64,000 nt of DNA from Lascolabacillus massiliensis (GTDB lineage Bacteria; Bacteroidota; Bacteroidia; Bacteroidales; Dysgonomonadaceae). Positions 9,161-19,370 of the stretch are shown in pieces. The notes beneath the pieces are model-generated. The model had not been told where the DNA came from and searched no databases. It saw only the letters and a program-made list of their open reading frames with translations. The stretch is taken from assembly GCF_001282625.1 (NCBI RefSeq), contig NZ_CTEJ01000001.1, forward strand, positions 806,001-870,000. The letters are read 5' to 3'. Each line of letters begins with the position of its first letter. The first letter of the stretch is position 1. Both the position numbers and the translations under genes were made by a program.

Positions 9161-12100
9161 TTAATTATTTGAATACTCAAAAAATGACTGCATAATGTTT
9201 TTTATAAGACTATTTATCTTTTCTTGATTTGTAATTGATTCAATTGGGAATCCCAAAATACAACTATTATAATCTTCACCTTTGTATAAAATACCTGCAC
9301 TAAGATTGTTCTCTGCATAACGAAAAATGGTGAAAGCGTTTTCACTTGCAGGCTCTATTGCATCAGGATTTTCAACAACATATCCTTCGCTGTTAAGTGC
9401 ATTATAGTATTCTAAATTCCCTTTAATCAAATGGAATGGCGAAGGCACAGACTTGATTTTTCCTGTCACTCCTCCATAATTGTTACGCCATTTATATTTC
9501 AATGTATTCTGAGCCCATTCTCTATCCTCTGTTGTTGAGTATGGATTGTCCCATAGGTCAGTACCTACAAATGCACCACTTATAATTATGTTGCCTCCTT
9601 TTTTACAATAATCTGTTATTAGTTCCTGCTCAATTCTGGAAAAAGTTTTAAACCTCGGGGGTTTAGCACCTCTGGCGACTATCCATTCACGCTGTTTCCC
9701 TAATATCCAATCAACAGTCTCAAAATTTTCAATTTCCACTAAGCCGGATTCAACAGCACTTGCAGAAGTTGACACAAATGAGTATCCTGCATCTGCAAAA
9801 GCTAATCCATGTATGTAAGGATAATCAAAAGTATTTCCTGCTATCTTGGTGGTCTCAAAATTAGCTTTACTATCACCAAATCCTGATGCATCATCATCCA
9901 TCCATGGAATCGTCCTTCTGAACTCATGCATTTGTCCAATAAAGTGATAATCTGCAATATAGGGTACACCATTGTCAACACTTCCAACAAAACCAGCTAT
10001 GCTATCTTCAGAAGTAGTGAAACTGTATGGAGCAGAGATTCTTGTAAATCCATTGACTATCAATACTTCACCTTTTTGATCAGATTTTCTGCAAACAGAT
10101 AATATTTCTGATGGGAAGCTTATTCCTCCATCATTTACTGCAACTACTTTAAAACTGTAAATATGATCTTTCTTTATTACAGTTGAATAACTATTATTTG
10201 TAACCAGTATTCCGTTATCAAATCCACCATTATTTATACGTGTGTAAACAATATATTTTTCTGGAAAAGCCGTTGACTCAGATATATCAACTGTTGGCTT
10301 CCAGTTTAATTGTATTACAGTATCATTTGAGAATGTAGCTGAGAAGTCTTTAACTGGAAGAGGCTGTACAACATAAGGTCTCTTATATTGTGTTGATATA
10401 TATTTTAGCATTCCTTTATAAATGGATCTGCTCACCAGAAACCGAAAAGTTGGATCCAGTCCGTAACGCATATCTGCAAAATTTTGATGAGAAAGTAATT
10501 CAAGCAGCATTGTTGGTACGTTTGGTATACGAGCTTCAGCATAAGATCGGTTCCATAAATGACGTCGGGTCCATTCAGGTTCAAATTCTCTACGGATATC
10601 AGATACAATTTCATCCATAATCAATTCAGATAGATCACGTGAAGCCCATCTGGATTTACCATTTTCAAATAACTCATTATTATAATGGGTCATATATATT
10701 CCAAGTGTGCCTACAATTGTATCCCCCCAGAAGGTGCCGGCATCTGTATGAAATGCAAATGCCAGATCCAGCGGAATGTTTAATCCATTCTCCTTAGGCA
10801 GAACAGATGAACCGCCTGCCAGCCAGTTCACCCAGAATCCTCTACTTGAATAATCATCTATGTAGTCATTCTTACTCTCATTTCTGTTATATATAGTGTC
10901 AGGTACTCCTGCCCATTGCATCCAATATCTTGCAGCTTCGGTGTATCTGGGATACCCACTAATTTCGGGTGTGTATTTTATTAATGACTTTAAATTGTTT
11001 GAATTAGCTTTATTATTTTCTTCATTCATGTTCTGACCTGAGTTCTCAGAACTTTTAATGTTTTCAGAATCAAAACCTTCCGGATGAGGCATTCGTGCAA
11101 TATTTCCCATTCCTCCTCCAATTTTTACAGCATCAGCGGTAATAATTCTTCCAGCTTTTTTCCCTTTATTTGTAAGTGTTATCTTATTATTTCTTCCTTC
11201 CTCAAAATCAAAATATCCAAGAAAAATCCAGGTTCCACCACCCATCTGTTGGTTTACCTTTAAATCTGTTTTCCCACCTGAATGATATACACTATATAAA
11301 GCTTCATCACTACTGTTTTTCAAAGTTTTATAAGAGACATAAACACCATATCTGCCTTTTTCTTTTATATCCGGGATCCATTCAGCTATACTCTCTTCAC
11401 CTTTGGATATTGTTTTTATTTGCCTTGCCTTGCCCAACATAAAGGGATTTTCACCATCTGTGTAAAACTCTTTTATATTAGCAAATCCAAAAGAATCGTT
11501 GTCATACCATGATTCTCTTCCATTTATTTCTCTATACTCTCCTGAGCTATAACCATCTCTGTCAATTATTAACTCCACCTTGTTGTAATCACGTTCTCTA
11601 GGTAGAATTACATTAGCTCCTGCATTCTCTAACATCGGAGTAAGAAAGGGAATCACATAGCTTTGAGTATAAAGATCTTCTACAGTCTGAAATATTCTTG
11701 CTCTTTGCCATTCCCATCGTCCTAACTTTTGCTCATAATACCAGCCATGACTTTGCCATAATGCAATGTGATTGTTTTGTAATCCCTTCAAGAAAGTGCC
11801 AGCAGGATTTGAAATATTTGTCACTAAGGGTTTAGTTGCTTTTTGTGAAATTATTCTTTTCTTGTCTAATTGTTTACTTCTATGGAAATTGGGAATAAGT
11901 TCACTTATTTCCATTTCATCTGAATAGACACTGATTCGATATTTTTTTTGATTAAATGGTATATGATATCGCACACTGTCATATACCCGCTTTATGGTTA
12001 GTTCCCTCATTGGGAGGTATGAAAGTGAAAGGTTTGTGTAAATCTCTATACTTTTTTTCTTGTCATTAATAAATATACTGTCAATATTTACTATTCCCGG

Positions 12101-12241
12101 TCGAAGCAGTGTTTCCTGGTAAATGTTTGTCAATGACCTGGCTAAACTGTTTTTCAATGGGTCCTGAACTTGGTCCTGAGGAAATGATGCGTAGGTCAAG
12201 GCAAACATGCATGCAATAAAAATGTATCGTCTCATATGCAT
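9161..12241 (-). CDS. Secreted N-acetylmuramoyl-L-alanine amidase (Amidase_3) with golvesin/xanthan-lyase-type and FN3 domains
   Basis: This is a 1026-residue exported protein with a signal peptide (about 1-20). The split Amidase_3 zinc site can be traced: QSHGWYYEQ (His165), a following Glu in the helix after it, FHTDAG near residue 500, and LLELLSHQN near 590, which carries the catalytic Glu. Inserted between them is a beta-rich module (about 300-390, GRYGVYVSYKTL, GGTWIFLGYFDF) of the golvesin C-terminal/xanthan-lyase type. An FN3 domain (about 640-735) and a Rossmann-like C-terminal part (GGNIIISGAFVGTDLWDN) follow. Such proteins are often labelled xanthan lyase, but the fold and context point to removal of stem peptides from peptidoglycan. 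It is the first gene of the salvage operon. Confidence 0.85.
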   Translation of the reverse strand: MHMRRYIFIACMFALTYASFPQDQVQDPLKNSLARSLTNIYQETLLRPGIVNIDSIFINDKKKSIEIYTNLSLSYLPMRELTIKRVYDSVRYHIPFNQKKYRISVYSDEMEISELIPNFHRSKQLDKKRIISQKATKPLVTNISNPAGTFLKGLQNNHIALWQSHGWYYEQKLGRWEWQRARIFQTVEDLYTQSYVIPFLTPMLENAGANVILPRERDYNKVELIIDRDGYSSGEYREINGRESWYDNDSFGFANIKEFYTDGENPFMLGKARQIKTISKGEESIAEWIPDIKEKGRYGVYVSYKTLKNSSDEALYSVYHSGGKTDLKVNQQMGGGTWIFLGYFDFEEGRNNKITLTNKGKKAGRIITADAVKIGGGMGNIARMPHPEGFDSENIKSSENSGQNMNEENNKANSNNLKSLIKYTPEISGYPRYTEAARYWMQWAGVPDTIYNRNESKNDYIDDYSSRGFWVNWLAGGSSVLPKENGLNIPLDLAFAFHTDAGTFWGDTIVGTLGIYMTHYNNELFENGKSRWASRDLSELIMDEIVSDIRREFEPEWTRRHLWNRSYAEARIPNVPTMLLELLSHQNFADMRYGLDPTFRFLVSRSIYKGMLKYISTQYKRPYVVQPLPVKDFSATFSNDTVIQLNWKPTVDISESTAFPEKYIVYTRINNGGFDNGILVTNNSYSTVIKKDHIYSFKVVAVNDGGISFPSEILSVCRKSDQKGEVLIVNGFTRISAPYSFTTSEDSIAGFVGSVDNGVPYIADYHFIGQMHEFRRTIPWMDDDASGFGDSKANFETTKIAGNTFDYPYIHGLAFADAGYSFVSTSASAVESGLVEIENFETVDWILGKQREWIVARGAKPPRFKTFSRIEQELITDYCKKGGNIIISGAFVGTDLWDNPYSTTEDREWAQNTLKYKWRNNYGGVTGKIKSVPSPFHLIKGNLEYYNALNSEGYVVENPDAIEPASENAFTIFRYAENNLSAGILYKGEDYNSCILGFPIESITNQEKINSLIKNIMQSFFEYSNN

Positions 12242-12281
12242 TACTTATATTTTCATTGGGACTTTATCGCACTCAATTTTA

Positions 12282-12289
12282 CAAATGTA
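12282..12289 (-). promoter_or_regulatory. Candidate -7 box for the peptidoglycan salvage operon
   Basis: Read on the minus strand the bases are TACATTTG, a match to the Bacteroidetes -7 consensus TAnnTTTG, about 40 bases before the amidase start. I could not find a convincing TTG/TTTG -33 element 19-21 bases upstream. Together with the terminator at 12326-12368 it suggests the salvage operon has its own promoter, separate from susCD. Confidence 0.4.
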
Positions 12290-12325
12290 GTGAAAATGAC
12301 TGAATTGTAATCTGAACTATTATAT

Positions 12326-12368
12326 TAAAAAAAGAGGGTAAAATCATACAAAGATATTACCCTCTTTT
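12326..12368 (-). terminator. Rho-independent terminator after susD
   Basis: The inverted repeat AAAGAGGGTAA / TTACCCTCTTT (arms at 12331-12341 and 12357-12367) encloses a 15-base loop. On the minus strand the second arm runs into seven or more T. It lies 22 bases past the SusD stop, between susD and the amidase gene. Confidence 0.85.
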
Positions 12369-12389
12369 GGGGAAATTGAAGTTAGTAAA

Positions 12390-14225
12390 TTAATTCCATC
12401 CCGGAGTTTGAGTCAAAGTAAAACCTTTATCTTTATACTGGTCGATCTGAGCAGTTCCCACAGGTGCTAAATACACTCTGTCATCAAATGCCTGTCGGTC
12501 AGTTCCATTTTCAATCATATAAAAGCCTACCATCTCATCATCGTTTGTTCCATCATAAGTTACAACTGTTCCATCGGCTTTCTTAACTTTCAACAGACCC
12601 ACTTTCTCACTTACAAGTAAAGAAGGTAGTTCTTCTTTTACATTTATCCACAAACCAAGTAAGTTGTCCGGATATTGTGTAGCACTCATATAATTGATTT
12701 TCTTCCAGCGTTTGATATCCAGGAGTCTAGAATATTCAAATACAAACTCCATTCTTCTTTCGCGTCTGATTTCCCATATCAAAGGTGATACATCAGGATC
12801 ACGATCCGGGTCATCAGGTAGCGCTGCCAGACTCATTGGAGCTGTTTTTTGTACACCTTTTGCAATAGCTTCAGAGTCTAATGGTCTGTTTCTTATCTGA
12901 TTAATGGAAATGTCGATATCAAGTTGTGTTACAGAAGATCCACCCAACGTTGCAAGTTCCGCTTTTGCCTCAATCCAGTTTAAAAGTACTTCTGAATAAC
13001 GCATTACAGGAGCATCATTTGTATTGGAATTACTTCCATACATAGGAGGTATATTACCTGAATTCCAAAATGTAGGCCCTGTTCTATCTATAAATTTACT
13101 TGCATACAACAATGTTGCAGCTTGTACTTTTGGTACATCTTGAAAAGTAGCTTCAAATCTCGGGTCACGAGTTCTAATCATATTTTTAATATTCAACGAA
13201 TCAGCATTTTCAACACTTGATAGTTTATATGGCTGACCATCAACGCATAGAAAGGATTTTGCGAGTGATAAGTTTGCTGAAGGAGATTGACTCTCATATC
13301 CATTAGAATAGGAGGCTACATGGTGTGTTACACCTTGTGCAGCATCATAATGACGATACATTAATATTTCAGGATTTCCTTTAAGGTCTTGAGAGCCAAA
13401 TAAGCTTCTGAAGTCTGAAGAGATACTGTAATTTCCACTATTAATTACGAAGTCTCCGGCAGCTACTGCCAGTTCAAGATATTTCTTAGCTCTTGCCTGA
13501 TCATTATGATGATACTTCTGCCATGTTCCTTCAAAAAGCATAATTCTGGAAATAAATCCTGCTACAACGTACCTGTTAAGAACATTATCTCCATCATTTA
13601 ACCGCACATTCTGGAATGCAAACATCAGGTCATCATATACCCGGTCCATCACTTCTCCACGTGGAGTTCTGTCAATATACATTTTATCAAGATCACTAGA
13701 ATCAAAGAGTGTTTCATAGTATGGTACATCACCAAAAACTCTTACAAGTCTATGGTATTCAAAACCCTTGAAAAAGCGAGCGACACCCAACCAGTGATTA
13801 TATGCTTCACTACTTATTTGAGACTTGGCTACATTTTCAATTCTGTCTATAAATAAATTAGACTTTCTTACCCAGGCAAAATTCCAGTTTGGTCCTGCAT
13901 ACTGAATCAGCATATCTGGTGTTTCAGATGTACTTCCCCTACTTGATGGCGCACTGGACTCAAAATTTGACTGTACATTAGTGTTTGAAAAGTCATCACT
14001 GAAGTAATAACCCCTTAATGGGGCATATGCTACTCCCCATGTATTGTTGTAACCGACAAAATAATTGATATAAAAACCATTGGCGAAGAGTCTGAGGTCA
14101 GTCTCATTTCTCCAATAAGTGTCATCATTCATATCATTTAGTTCAGGTCTGTCAAGTACATCGGAACAGCTACTTATTAATAAAACAATAAGTAATAAGC
14201 TGCTTATTATTATATTCTTTTTCAT
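12390..14225 (-). CDS. SusD/RagB-family outer-membrane nutrient-binding lipoprotein
   Basis: SusD proteins form the lid of a SusC barrel at the cell surface and bind the oligosaccharide or peptide cargo. The 611-residue protein has a lipoprotein signal (LLISSCSD, Cys at residue 20). It then has the SusD N-terminal pattern NDDTYWRNETDLRLFANGFY, the TPR-like scaffold, and the conserved C-terminal block IRRERRMEFVFEYSRLLDIKRW. It lies 12 bases after its SusC partner and is followed by a strong terminator. The cargo cannot be read from the sequence; the neighbourhood suggests peptidoglycan or other amino-sugar fragments. Confidence 0.95.
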   Translation of the reverse strand: MKKNIIISSLLLIVLLISSCSDVLDRPELNDMNDDTYWRNETDLRLFANGFYINYFVGYNNTWGVAYAPLRGYYFSDDFSNTNVQSNFESSAPSSRGSTSETPDMLIQYAGPNWNFAWVRKSNLFIDRIENVAKSQISSEAYNHWLGVARFFKGFEYHRLVRVFGDVPYYETLFDSSDLDKMYIDRTPRGEVMDRVYDDLMFAFQNVRLNDGDNVLNRYVVAGFISRIMLFEGTWQKYHHNDQARAKKYLELAVAAGDFVINSGNYSISSDFRSLFGSQDLKGNPEILMYRHYDAAQGVTHHVASYSNGYESQSPSANLSLAKSFLCVDGQPYKLSSVENADSLNIKNMIRTRDPRFEATFQDVPKVQAATLLYASKFIDRTGPTFWNSGNIPPMYGSNSNTNDAPVMRYSEVLLNWIEAKAELATLGGSSVTQLDIDISINQIRNRPLDSEAIAKGVQKTAPMSLAALPDDPDRDPDVSPLIWEIRRERRMEFVFEYSRLLDIKRWKKINYMSATQYPDNLLGLWINVKEELPSLLVSEKVGLLKVKKADGTVVTYDGTNDDEMVGFYMIENGTDRQAFDDRVYLAPVGTAQIDQYKDKGFTLTQTPGWN

Positions 14226-14237
14226 GTTTCTTCTATT

Positions 14238-17200
14238 TTAAAAATTAATTTGTAAACCAACCGATCCACTTTTAAAAGTAGGTGTACCAACACCTGTTCT
14301 GCCTAAGTTATAGTTAGTCTCATTGAACATTGAATATCCCGAGATAACTTCAGGATCGATAGGTAGTCCCCTTAAATTATCAAAAGTGAAGAAGTTCTCC
14401 AAAGAAAGATAAACGCGAAGGTTATTAACCATCACTTTATTCATTAAACTACTTGGGAAACTGTATCCAATAGTAACGTTTTTAATTCTGGTATAAGACA
14501 TGTCAAGCAGATACTTTGATTGAACCTGCATATTATTGCCAGTATTACTTCCTGCCAAGTTGTAAGGAGCCGGATAAAAAGCATCTGTTCTGTCAGGTTT
14601 CCAAAAGTCTCCAGCAATGGCTTGTGGCATAGCACCATCAGATGCATGAAAACCAGGAGTTGTTAAGAATCCTACACCCCATATTTGTCTGCTTCCTACA
14701 CCTTGAATAAATACAGAAGCATCCACACCATGCCAATCTGCACCTAAACGCAGACCATACTCGAATCTTGGTGTTGAATTACCTATTATTTCCAAATCGC
14801 CATGATCGTCTAATAAACGACTACCTGCATCAATTTCACCATCACCGTTCAGATCCACAAATTTTACATCACCAGGACCAAAGAAGAAGTTAGAACTGTT
14901 CTGCAGAAATGCCTGATAAACAGGTTTTCCATTTGCATCAGAGAGTTTATTTACTGTTCTTCCGGCATATTTTTGGCTTTCATTTGCGGTTAAAACAATT
15001 TTTTGCAACTCACCATTTGAGTCTCTCACAAAATCACTCTCCTGATATAATCTGTCTGTTCTGTAACCCCAAATTTCTCCATATTTTTTTCCTTCATACC
15101 ATCCATCTATACTGTTTGTATCTCCATATTTCATAATAGTAGTAACAGCATCCGATAGGGTAGCCATAGCGTTTATACCCAATCCGTTTTTAAAACGATA
15201 GTTGTAGTCAACACTAAGATCCCATCCTTCAGTTCTTAAAGAACCAAAATTTCCTTTTGGAGCACCTGCACCAAACGTGAAAGATACACCTTCCCCGGGA
15301 ACTATCATATTCTTGGTATCTCTGCGATAAACATCGAATACAACGCCAAGAGTATTATTAAGAAAATATAGATCCACACCAAGGTTTGTATTCTCCAGAT
15401 CCTGCCAAGTAATATCTCTTGTGATAGCAGTTGGTGTGCCAACAGCAACAGCCTTTGCTCCACTTGCATCAAGCCACATTGTTTGACTTGTAGACATTGA
15501 AGGAGCATAAAGTCCACTTGGTACGGTCTGGTCTCCAATCACACCCCAGGAGCCTCTTAGTTTCATTGATGAAACAACCGGTGTTATCCACTCCATCCAT
15601 GCTTCTTCAGTAACACGCCAACCTGCAGATACTGAAGGGAAGAAGCGCCACCAAAGTCTTGATGGGAACTTAGAACTTCCATCATAACGTAAATTTCCTT
15701 CCAAAAGATATCTATCTCTGAATGCATAGTTGATACGACCAAAGTAGCCTAACTGTGCTTCCCAGAAAGTGTTTCCACCTGATGTCATTGTTCCCACTGC
15801 TTTTCCAAACTGAGGATTCACAATATCTGCTAAGTCGGTTTTCTGTGACCAGTTGCTCTTGGCATCATATGTTACTCTGTTCATACCCAACATAAATTTG
15901 AAAGCATGATCTTCTTTTAGTTTCAAATTGTAAGTTGTATATATATTGAGAGTGTTTGTTACACCATTCAAAACATTACGGTATATATGGTCAGGATTAG
16001 CTCCATGAGCTGTATATTCTGTTAAGCTAAGTTTATAAGCAGGTAATGCATTAGGTGTTGTTGAAGGCACCGGCGTACCCTGATCGTTTACATAAATTCT
16101 ATTTCCTTCTGCATCAGTAAGTGGTAAAGCTCCGCCCCATGAGTTCAAAGCTGTATATCTGGTACCCAAGCGGTTATTAATAAAGGTTTCGTTTGCATTT
16201 GTAAAGTCCAAATCTACAACCCAATTATCAGTAATATTTACCAAGGCACCTATATTAACGTTAAAGTATTTATTTTCCTGATTTGCAGTATTAGCTTGTG
16301 AAATTTCTGAAGCAGGACTCCTAATAGGATCTCCATTCTCGGTTCCCATAGGCTGAACCGGTCCCCATCTATACAGGTATAACCATGGGTCAGCAGTAGT
16401 ACTGTTTGTAACATATGGATACCTTTTATCTCTGTTAGAGTAAATAGCTCCTGCCCTTAAAGTGAAATATTTACTTAATTCACTACTTAACCTAATTGTA
16501 CCATTGTAGCGGGTAAAATCGTCATATTCTGCTTCTTTCATCATACCTGTCTGATGAAGATAGCCAAGACCTACATTGAAAGTGGTTTTTCCGCTTTTGC
16601 CATTTACCGACAGATTATGAGTCATAGTAGGTGTCCACTCTTTAATCATGTAGTCATATGGATCATATGTTCTTAATCCCAGTTTACGGTTATTGGCATC
16701 AACATACCAGTCTCTACCATAAACCATTGGTTCTTCCGGTCCCATTTTACCATATGTATTATGCCATATTTTTGATTTTTCATAACTTTCTCTGGTAATT
16801 TGCCAGAAAGCACCTGAAACAGATCCTCCCACTCTTTCCATTGCCAAAATGGAATACTCCATTGCATCAAGCATACCCATCTCCATTCTTTTGGAGATAT
16901 TTTGCCAAGCAAAGTTGTTTGAGTATTGTACATTAACCTGATCTTCTGTTGCTCCTTTCTTAGTGGTGATTAAAACAACCCCAAAAGCACCTTTAGCTCC
17001 ATATATCGAAGCACTCGCAGCATCTTTTAATATTGAGATTGATTCAATATCATTTGGATTTACAACCTGAATACTTGGTATTTCTACGTTATCCAGAAGA
17101 ATTAGAGGTTGTGAGCTACCTTCAAAAGAACCTATTTGACCTCTAACCTTTATTAGTGGATCGGAGCCCACCTCTCCACTAGGTACAATAACGGAAAGAC

Positions 17201-18002
17201 CTGGAGTTGATCCCTGTAATCCGCGTCCCACATCAGATATTGGTCTGCTTCCAAGAGTCTCTTCAACATTTACTGTAGATACTGCACCTGTCAGGTTTTC
17301 TTTTCGCTGTGTGCCATAACCCACAACTACTAATTCCTGTAGTGCTTGAGTGTCTTCTCTGAGTGTTATTGTGAAGCTTGTATTTCCTGCAGTACTGACT
17401 GTCTGACTTAAATATCCTATAAAGGAGACCTGGATTGAAGCTTCATTTGAAACACGTAAAGTGAACTTTCCATCAATATCTGTAATTGTCCCATTTGTAG
17501 TTCCTGACTCAATGATATTTGCTCCGATAATAGGTATACCCTGATCATCTAATACTGTACCCGAGATTAGCTTCCCATCTTGTTGAAGTTCTTTTATGAT
17601 AGTCGACTTTTCCGTCGCTTTCTCATCGAGTATTGGCTTTTTTGAAATTGTTATTTGTCTGTTCACTATTGAGTAGACCAAGTCTGTGTTTTTCAACAAC
17701 AAATCCATAATCTCATTTATAGATCTGTTGTTATAAGAGACGTTTACTCTCCTGGATAATCCACTTTCAGTATTATCCATAAAGAGGAATAAATAGTCAC
17801 TGTTCATTTCAATTTCTTGCAACGCTTCACGCAGTGTGACTCCCTTAACATCAATGCTAACTGATTTTGATTGAGAGTAGGTGTTCTCTGCTGCAATTGA
17901 AAAAACAGAAAGTAAAGTTATAAAAAAGTATATTTTCATAATTTTTAAAAACTTGCTGTCTTTTTTCAAGTTTAGTTGTTTAAAGTTTGGTTTATCTTGC
18001 AT
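14238..18002 (-). CDS. SusC/RagA-family TonB-dependent transporter with STN signalling domain
   Basis: The protein has 1254 residues. After the signal sequence (about residues 20-44; an in-frame Met at residue 22 is an alternative start) comes an STN domain (about 48-118, VTLREALQEIEMNSDYLF). A carboxypeptidase-like beta-sandwich follows (about 142-225, GTVLDDQGIPIIGANI), then the TonB box/plug region (ELVVVGYGTQRKENLTGAVSTV) and the beta-barrel, ending in an aromatic residue (VGLQINF). The STN domain is the part that contacts a FecR-type anti-sigma factor, and such a gene is encoded immediately upstream. It is therefore expected both to transport substrate and to report its presence. It pairs with the SusD encoded 12 bases downstream. 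Confidence 0.96.
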   Translation of the reverse strand: MQDKPNFKQLNLKKDSKFLKIMKIYFFITLLSVFSIAAENTYSQSKSVSIDVKGVTLREALQEIEMNSDYLFLFMDNTESGLSRRVNVSYNNRSINEIMDLLLKNTDLVYSIVNRQITISKKPILDEKATEKSTIIKELQQDGKLISGTVLDDQGIPIIGANIIESGTTNGTITDIDGKFTLRVSNEASIQVSFIGYLSQTVSTAGNTSFTITLREDTQALQELVVVGYGTQRKENLTGAVSTVNVEETLGSRPISDVGRGLQGSTPGLSVIVPSGEVGSDPLIKVRGQIGSFEGSSQPLILLDNVEIPSIQVVNPNDIESISILKDAASASIYGAKGAFGVVLITTKKGATEDQVNVQYSNNFAWQNISKRMEMGMLDAMEYSILAMERVGGSVSGAFWQITRESYEKSKIWHNTYGKMGPEEPMVYGRDWYVDANNRKLGLRTYDPYDYMIKEWTPTMTHNLSVNGKSGKTTFNVGLGYLHQTGMMKEAEYDDFTRYNGTIRLSSELSKYFTLRAGAIYSNRDKRYPYVTNSTTADPWLYLYRWGPVQPMGTENGDPIRSPASEISQANTANQENKYFNVNIGALVNITDNWVVDLDFTNANETFINNRLGTRYTALNSWGGALPLTDAEGNRIYVNDQGTPVPSTTPNALPAYKLSLTEYTAHGANPDHIYRNVLNGVTNTLNIYTTYNLKLKEDHAFKFMLGMNRVTYDAKSNWSQKTDLADIVNPQFGKAVGTMTSGGNTFWEAQLGYFGRINYAFRDRYLLEGNLRYDGSSKFPSRLWWRFFPSVSAGWRVTEEAWMEWITPVVSSMKLRGSWGVIGDQTVPSGLYAPSMSTSQTMWLDASGAKAVAVGTPTAITRDITWQDLENTNLGVDLYFLNNTLGVVFDVYRRDTKNMIVPGEGVSFTFGAGAPKGNFGSLRTEGWDLSVDYNYRFKNGLGINAMATLSDAVTTIMKYGDTNSIDGWYEGKKYGEIWGYRTDRLYQESDFVRDSNGELQKIVLTANESQKYAGRTVNKLSDANGKPVYQAFLQNSSNFFFGPGDVKFVDLNGDGEIDAGSRLLDDHGDLEIIGNSTPRFEYGLRLGADWHGVDASVFIQGVGSRQIWGVGFLTTPGFHASDGAMPQAIAGDFWKPDRTDAFYPAPYNLAGSNTGNNMQVQSKYLLDMSYTRIKNVTIGYSFPSSLMNKVMVNNLRVYLSLENFFTFDNLRGLPIDPEVISGYSMFNETNYNLGRTGVGTPTFKSGSVGLQINF

Positions 18003-18053
18003 ATCTTTATGATTGAGATTTAATTTGTTACCAATAAATTAGATTCGCTTAAC

Positions 18054-18085
18054 AGGCCGAATAATGTTCCCGCATTATACGGCCT
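18054..18085 (+). terminator. Terminator-like hairpin in the susC leader, T-tailed on the plus strand
   Basis: Arms AGGCCG-ATAATG and CATTAT-CGGCCT (with one A/A mismatch) enclose the loop TTCCCG, and the plus strand continues with TTTTTAT. On the plus strand this looks like an intrinsic terminator; on the minus strand it is a strong hairpin in the 5' leader of susC, about 55-85 bases before its start. It could end an antisense RNA over the susC start or structure the susC leader. Confidence 0.5.
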
Positions 18086-18157
18086 TTTTATAACATCATA
18101 TTCTTATTTCATAGGCAGTTAATTTTAGATTACACATATATTTGATTTAAGTTACAT

Positions 18158-19312
18158 TTATTCTTTTTTTATACTAATAACACCTTCACTTTCAATATAA
18201 TATTTTAGAAAAGTCATTTGTGAGAACGATTCTAAGACATCATTAATATTTTCAGAAAGATAAAGTTTACCGGAACAGGTCTGTTCTTTTAATTTCAAAG
18301 TATTATCAAAATGAAATTCAACATTGTAATATCGGCCAATTTTTCTTAAAACCTCGGTTAAGGAATTTTTGTTTAAGTTCATATATCCGTTTTTCCAGCT
18401 AACATATTCCGTTACATCCACCATTTGATTGTGGATGCTATTATTGTCTAGAATCGCCATTTCTCCAGGTTTCAAAGTCAATGAATTTACATTATTTTTT
18501 ACTTGAACTGAGCCTTCTACAAGTACAACAGTTTCACTTTCTTCATCTGTATATGCAGATACATTAAATGATGTACCAAATACTGTAATTTGTGATTTAG
18601 GTGTATGTATAATAAATGGAGTACTCTGTTTTGTAACTTCAATAAATATTTCACCTTTAACTTTTATTTCTCTTGCCTGATTAGAAAAAGCTGATGGGAA
18701 CTCCATTTCTGTTCCTGAATTTAAGTGTATTAATGAGCCATCAGCAAGAATTACAGAAGATCTCTTCCCAAATGGAACAATTAACTTGTTTTGATTGTTT
18801 TTCAGGTCAATCTGTTTTTGAGTAATTGAATCATGTATTAACGCATTTTCCCCTTCAGTTAATTGAACCATAGAGTTGTTTTCAATATCAAATGATTGTT
18901 CTCCGGAGATTAACTGTATCTTATCCTGACTCATTACTTCACCAATTGAAGTAAGTTGATTTTCCGGTATACTATTAGTATTAGATGTAAGAATGTATAT
19001 TGTTGAAATTATTGTTATAAATAGAGATGCGGCAACTGAGGTGACTATAATGGATAATTGTTTTCTTTTTTTTAAATGGTAAATTCTATCCTGAAGTTGT
19101 CTGTTTACTGTTTCTTCATCTATTATACACTCACTCTTATTCTTCTGAATTTCATCGAAAGTTGCAATGGCTAGTTCAAAAGATTCTCTAAGATGTTCGT
19201 TTTTATTAATAAAATCTTCCCAAAACTGTGTTAGTTTAACTGTGCGACGAGTCCTCCAATAGACAAAAAGGTCATCACATAAAAAATCCTTATAATCTAA
19301 TTTCAATTTCAT
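18158..19312 (-). CDS. FecR-family anti-sigma factor
   Basis: The 384-residue inner-membrane protein has a cytoplasmic N-terminal part that would bind the sigma factor (about 1-82) and one membrane segment (about 84-108, IIVTSVAASLFITIISTIYIL). The periplasmic FecR domain is at about 180-275 (PFGKRSSVILADGSLIHLNSG, GEIFIEV, FGTSFNV). The C-terminal DUF4974 module is at about 310-384 (LTEVLRKIGRYYNVEFHFDN). It sits between the ECF sigma gene and susC, as in other Bacteroidetes trans-envelope systems. When SusC binds substrate, its STN domain would signal through this protein to release the sigma factor. Confidence 0.93.
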   Translation of the reverse strand: MKLKLDYKDFLCDDLFVYWRTRRTVKLTQFWEDFINKNEHLRESFELAIATFDEIQKNKSECIIDEETVNRQLQDRIYHLKKRKQLSIIVTSVAASLFITIISTIYILTSNTNSIPENQLTSIGEVMSQDKIQLISGEQSFDIENNSMVQLTEGENALIHDSITQKQIDLKNNQNKLIVPFGKRSSVILADGSLIHLNSGTEMEFPSAFSNQAREIKVKGEIFIEVTKQSTPFIIHTPKSQITVFGTSFNVSAYTDEESETVVLVEGSVQVKNNVNSLTLKPGEMAILDNNSIHNQMVDVTEYVSWKNGYMNLNKNSLTEVLRKIGRYYNVEFHFDNTLKLKEQTCSGKLYLSENINDVLESFSQMTFLKYYIESEGVISIKKE

Positions 19313-19370
19313 TTACACTCTTTTTAATAAAGACATGGAAAAATTGAAAAAAGGACTAAATTAATAAATA

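Noticed and set aside
10390-10620. Short open frames on both strands inside the amidase gene
   Set aside because: The amidase frame is continuous with conserved motifs across this stretch; the others are chance frames.
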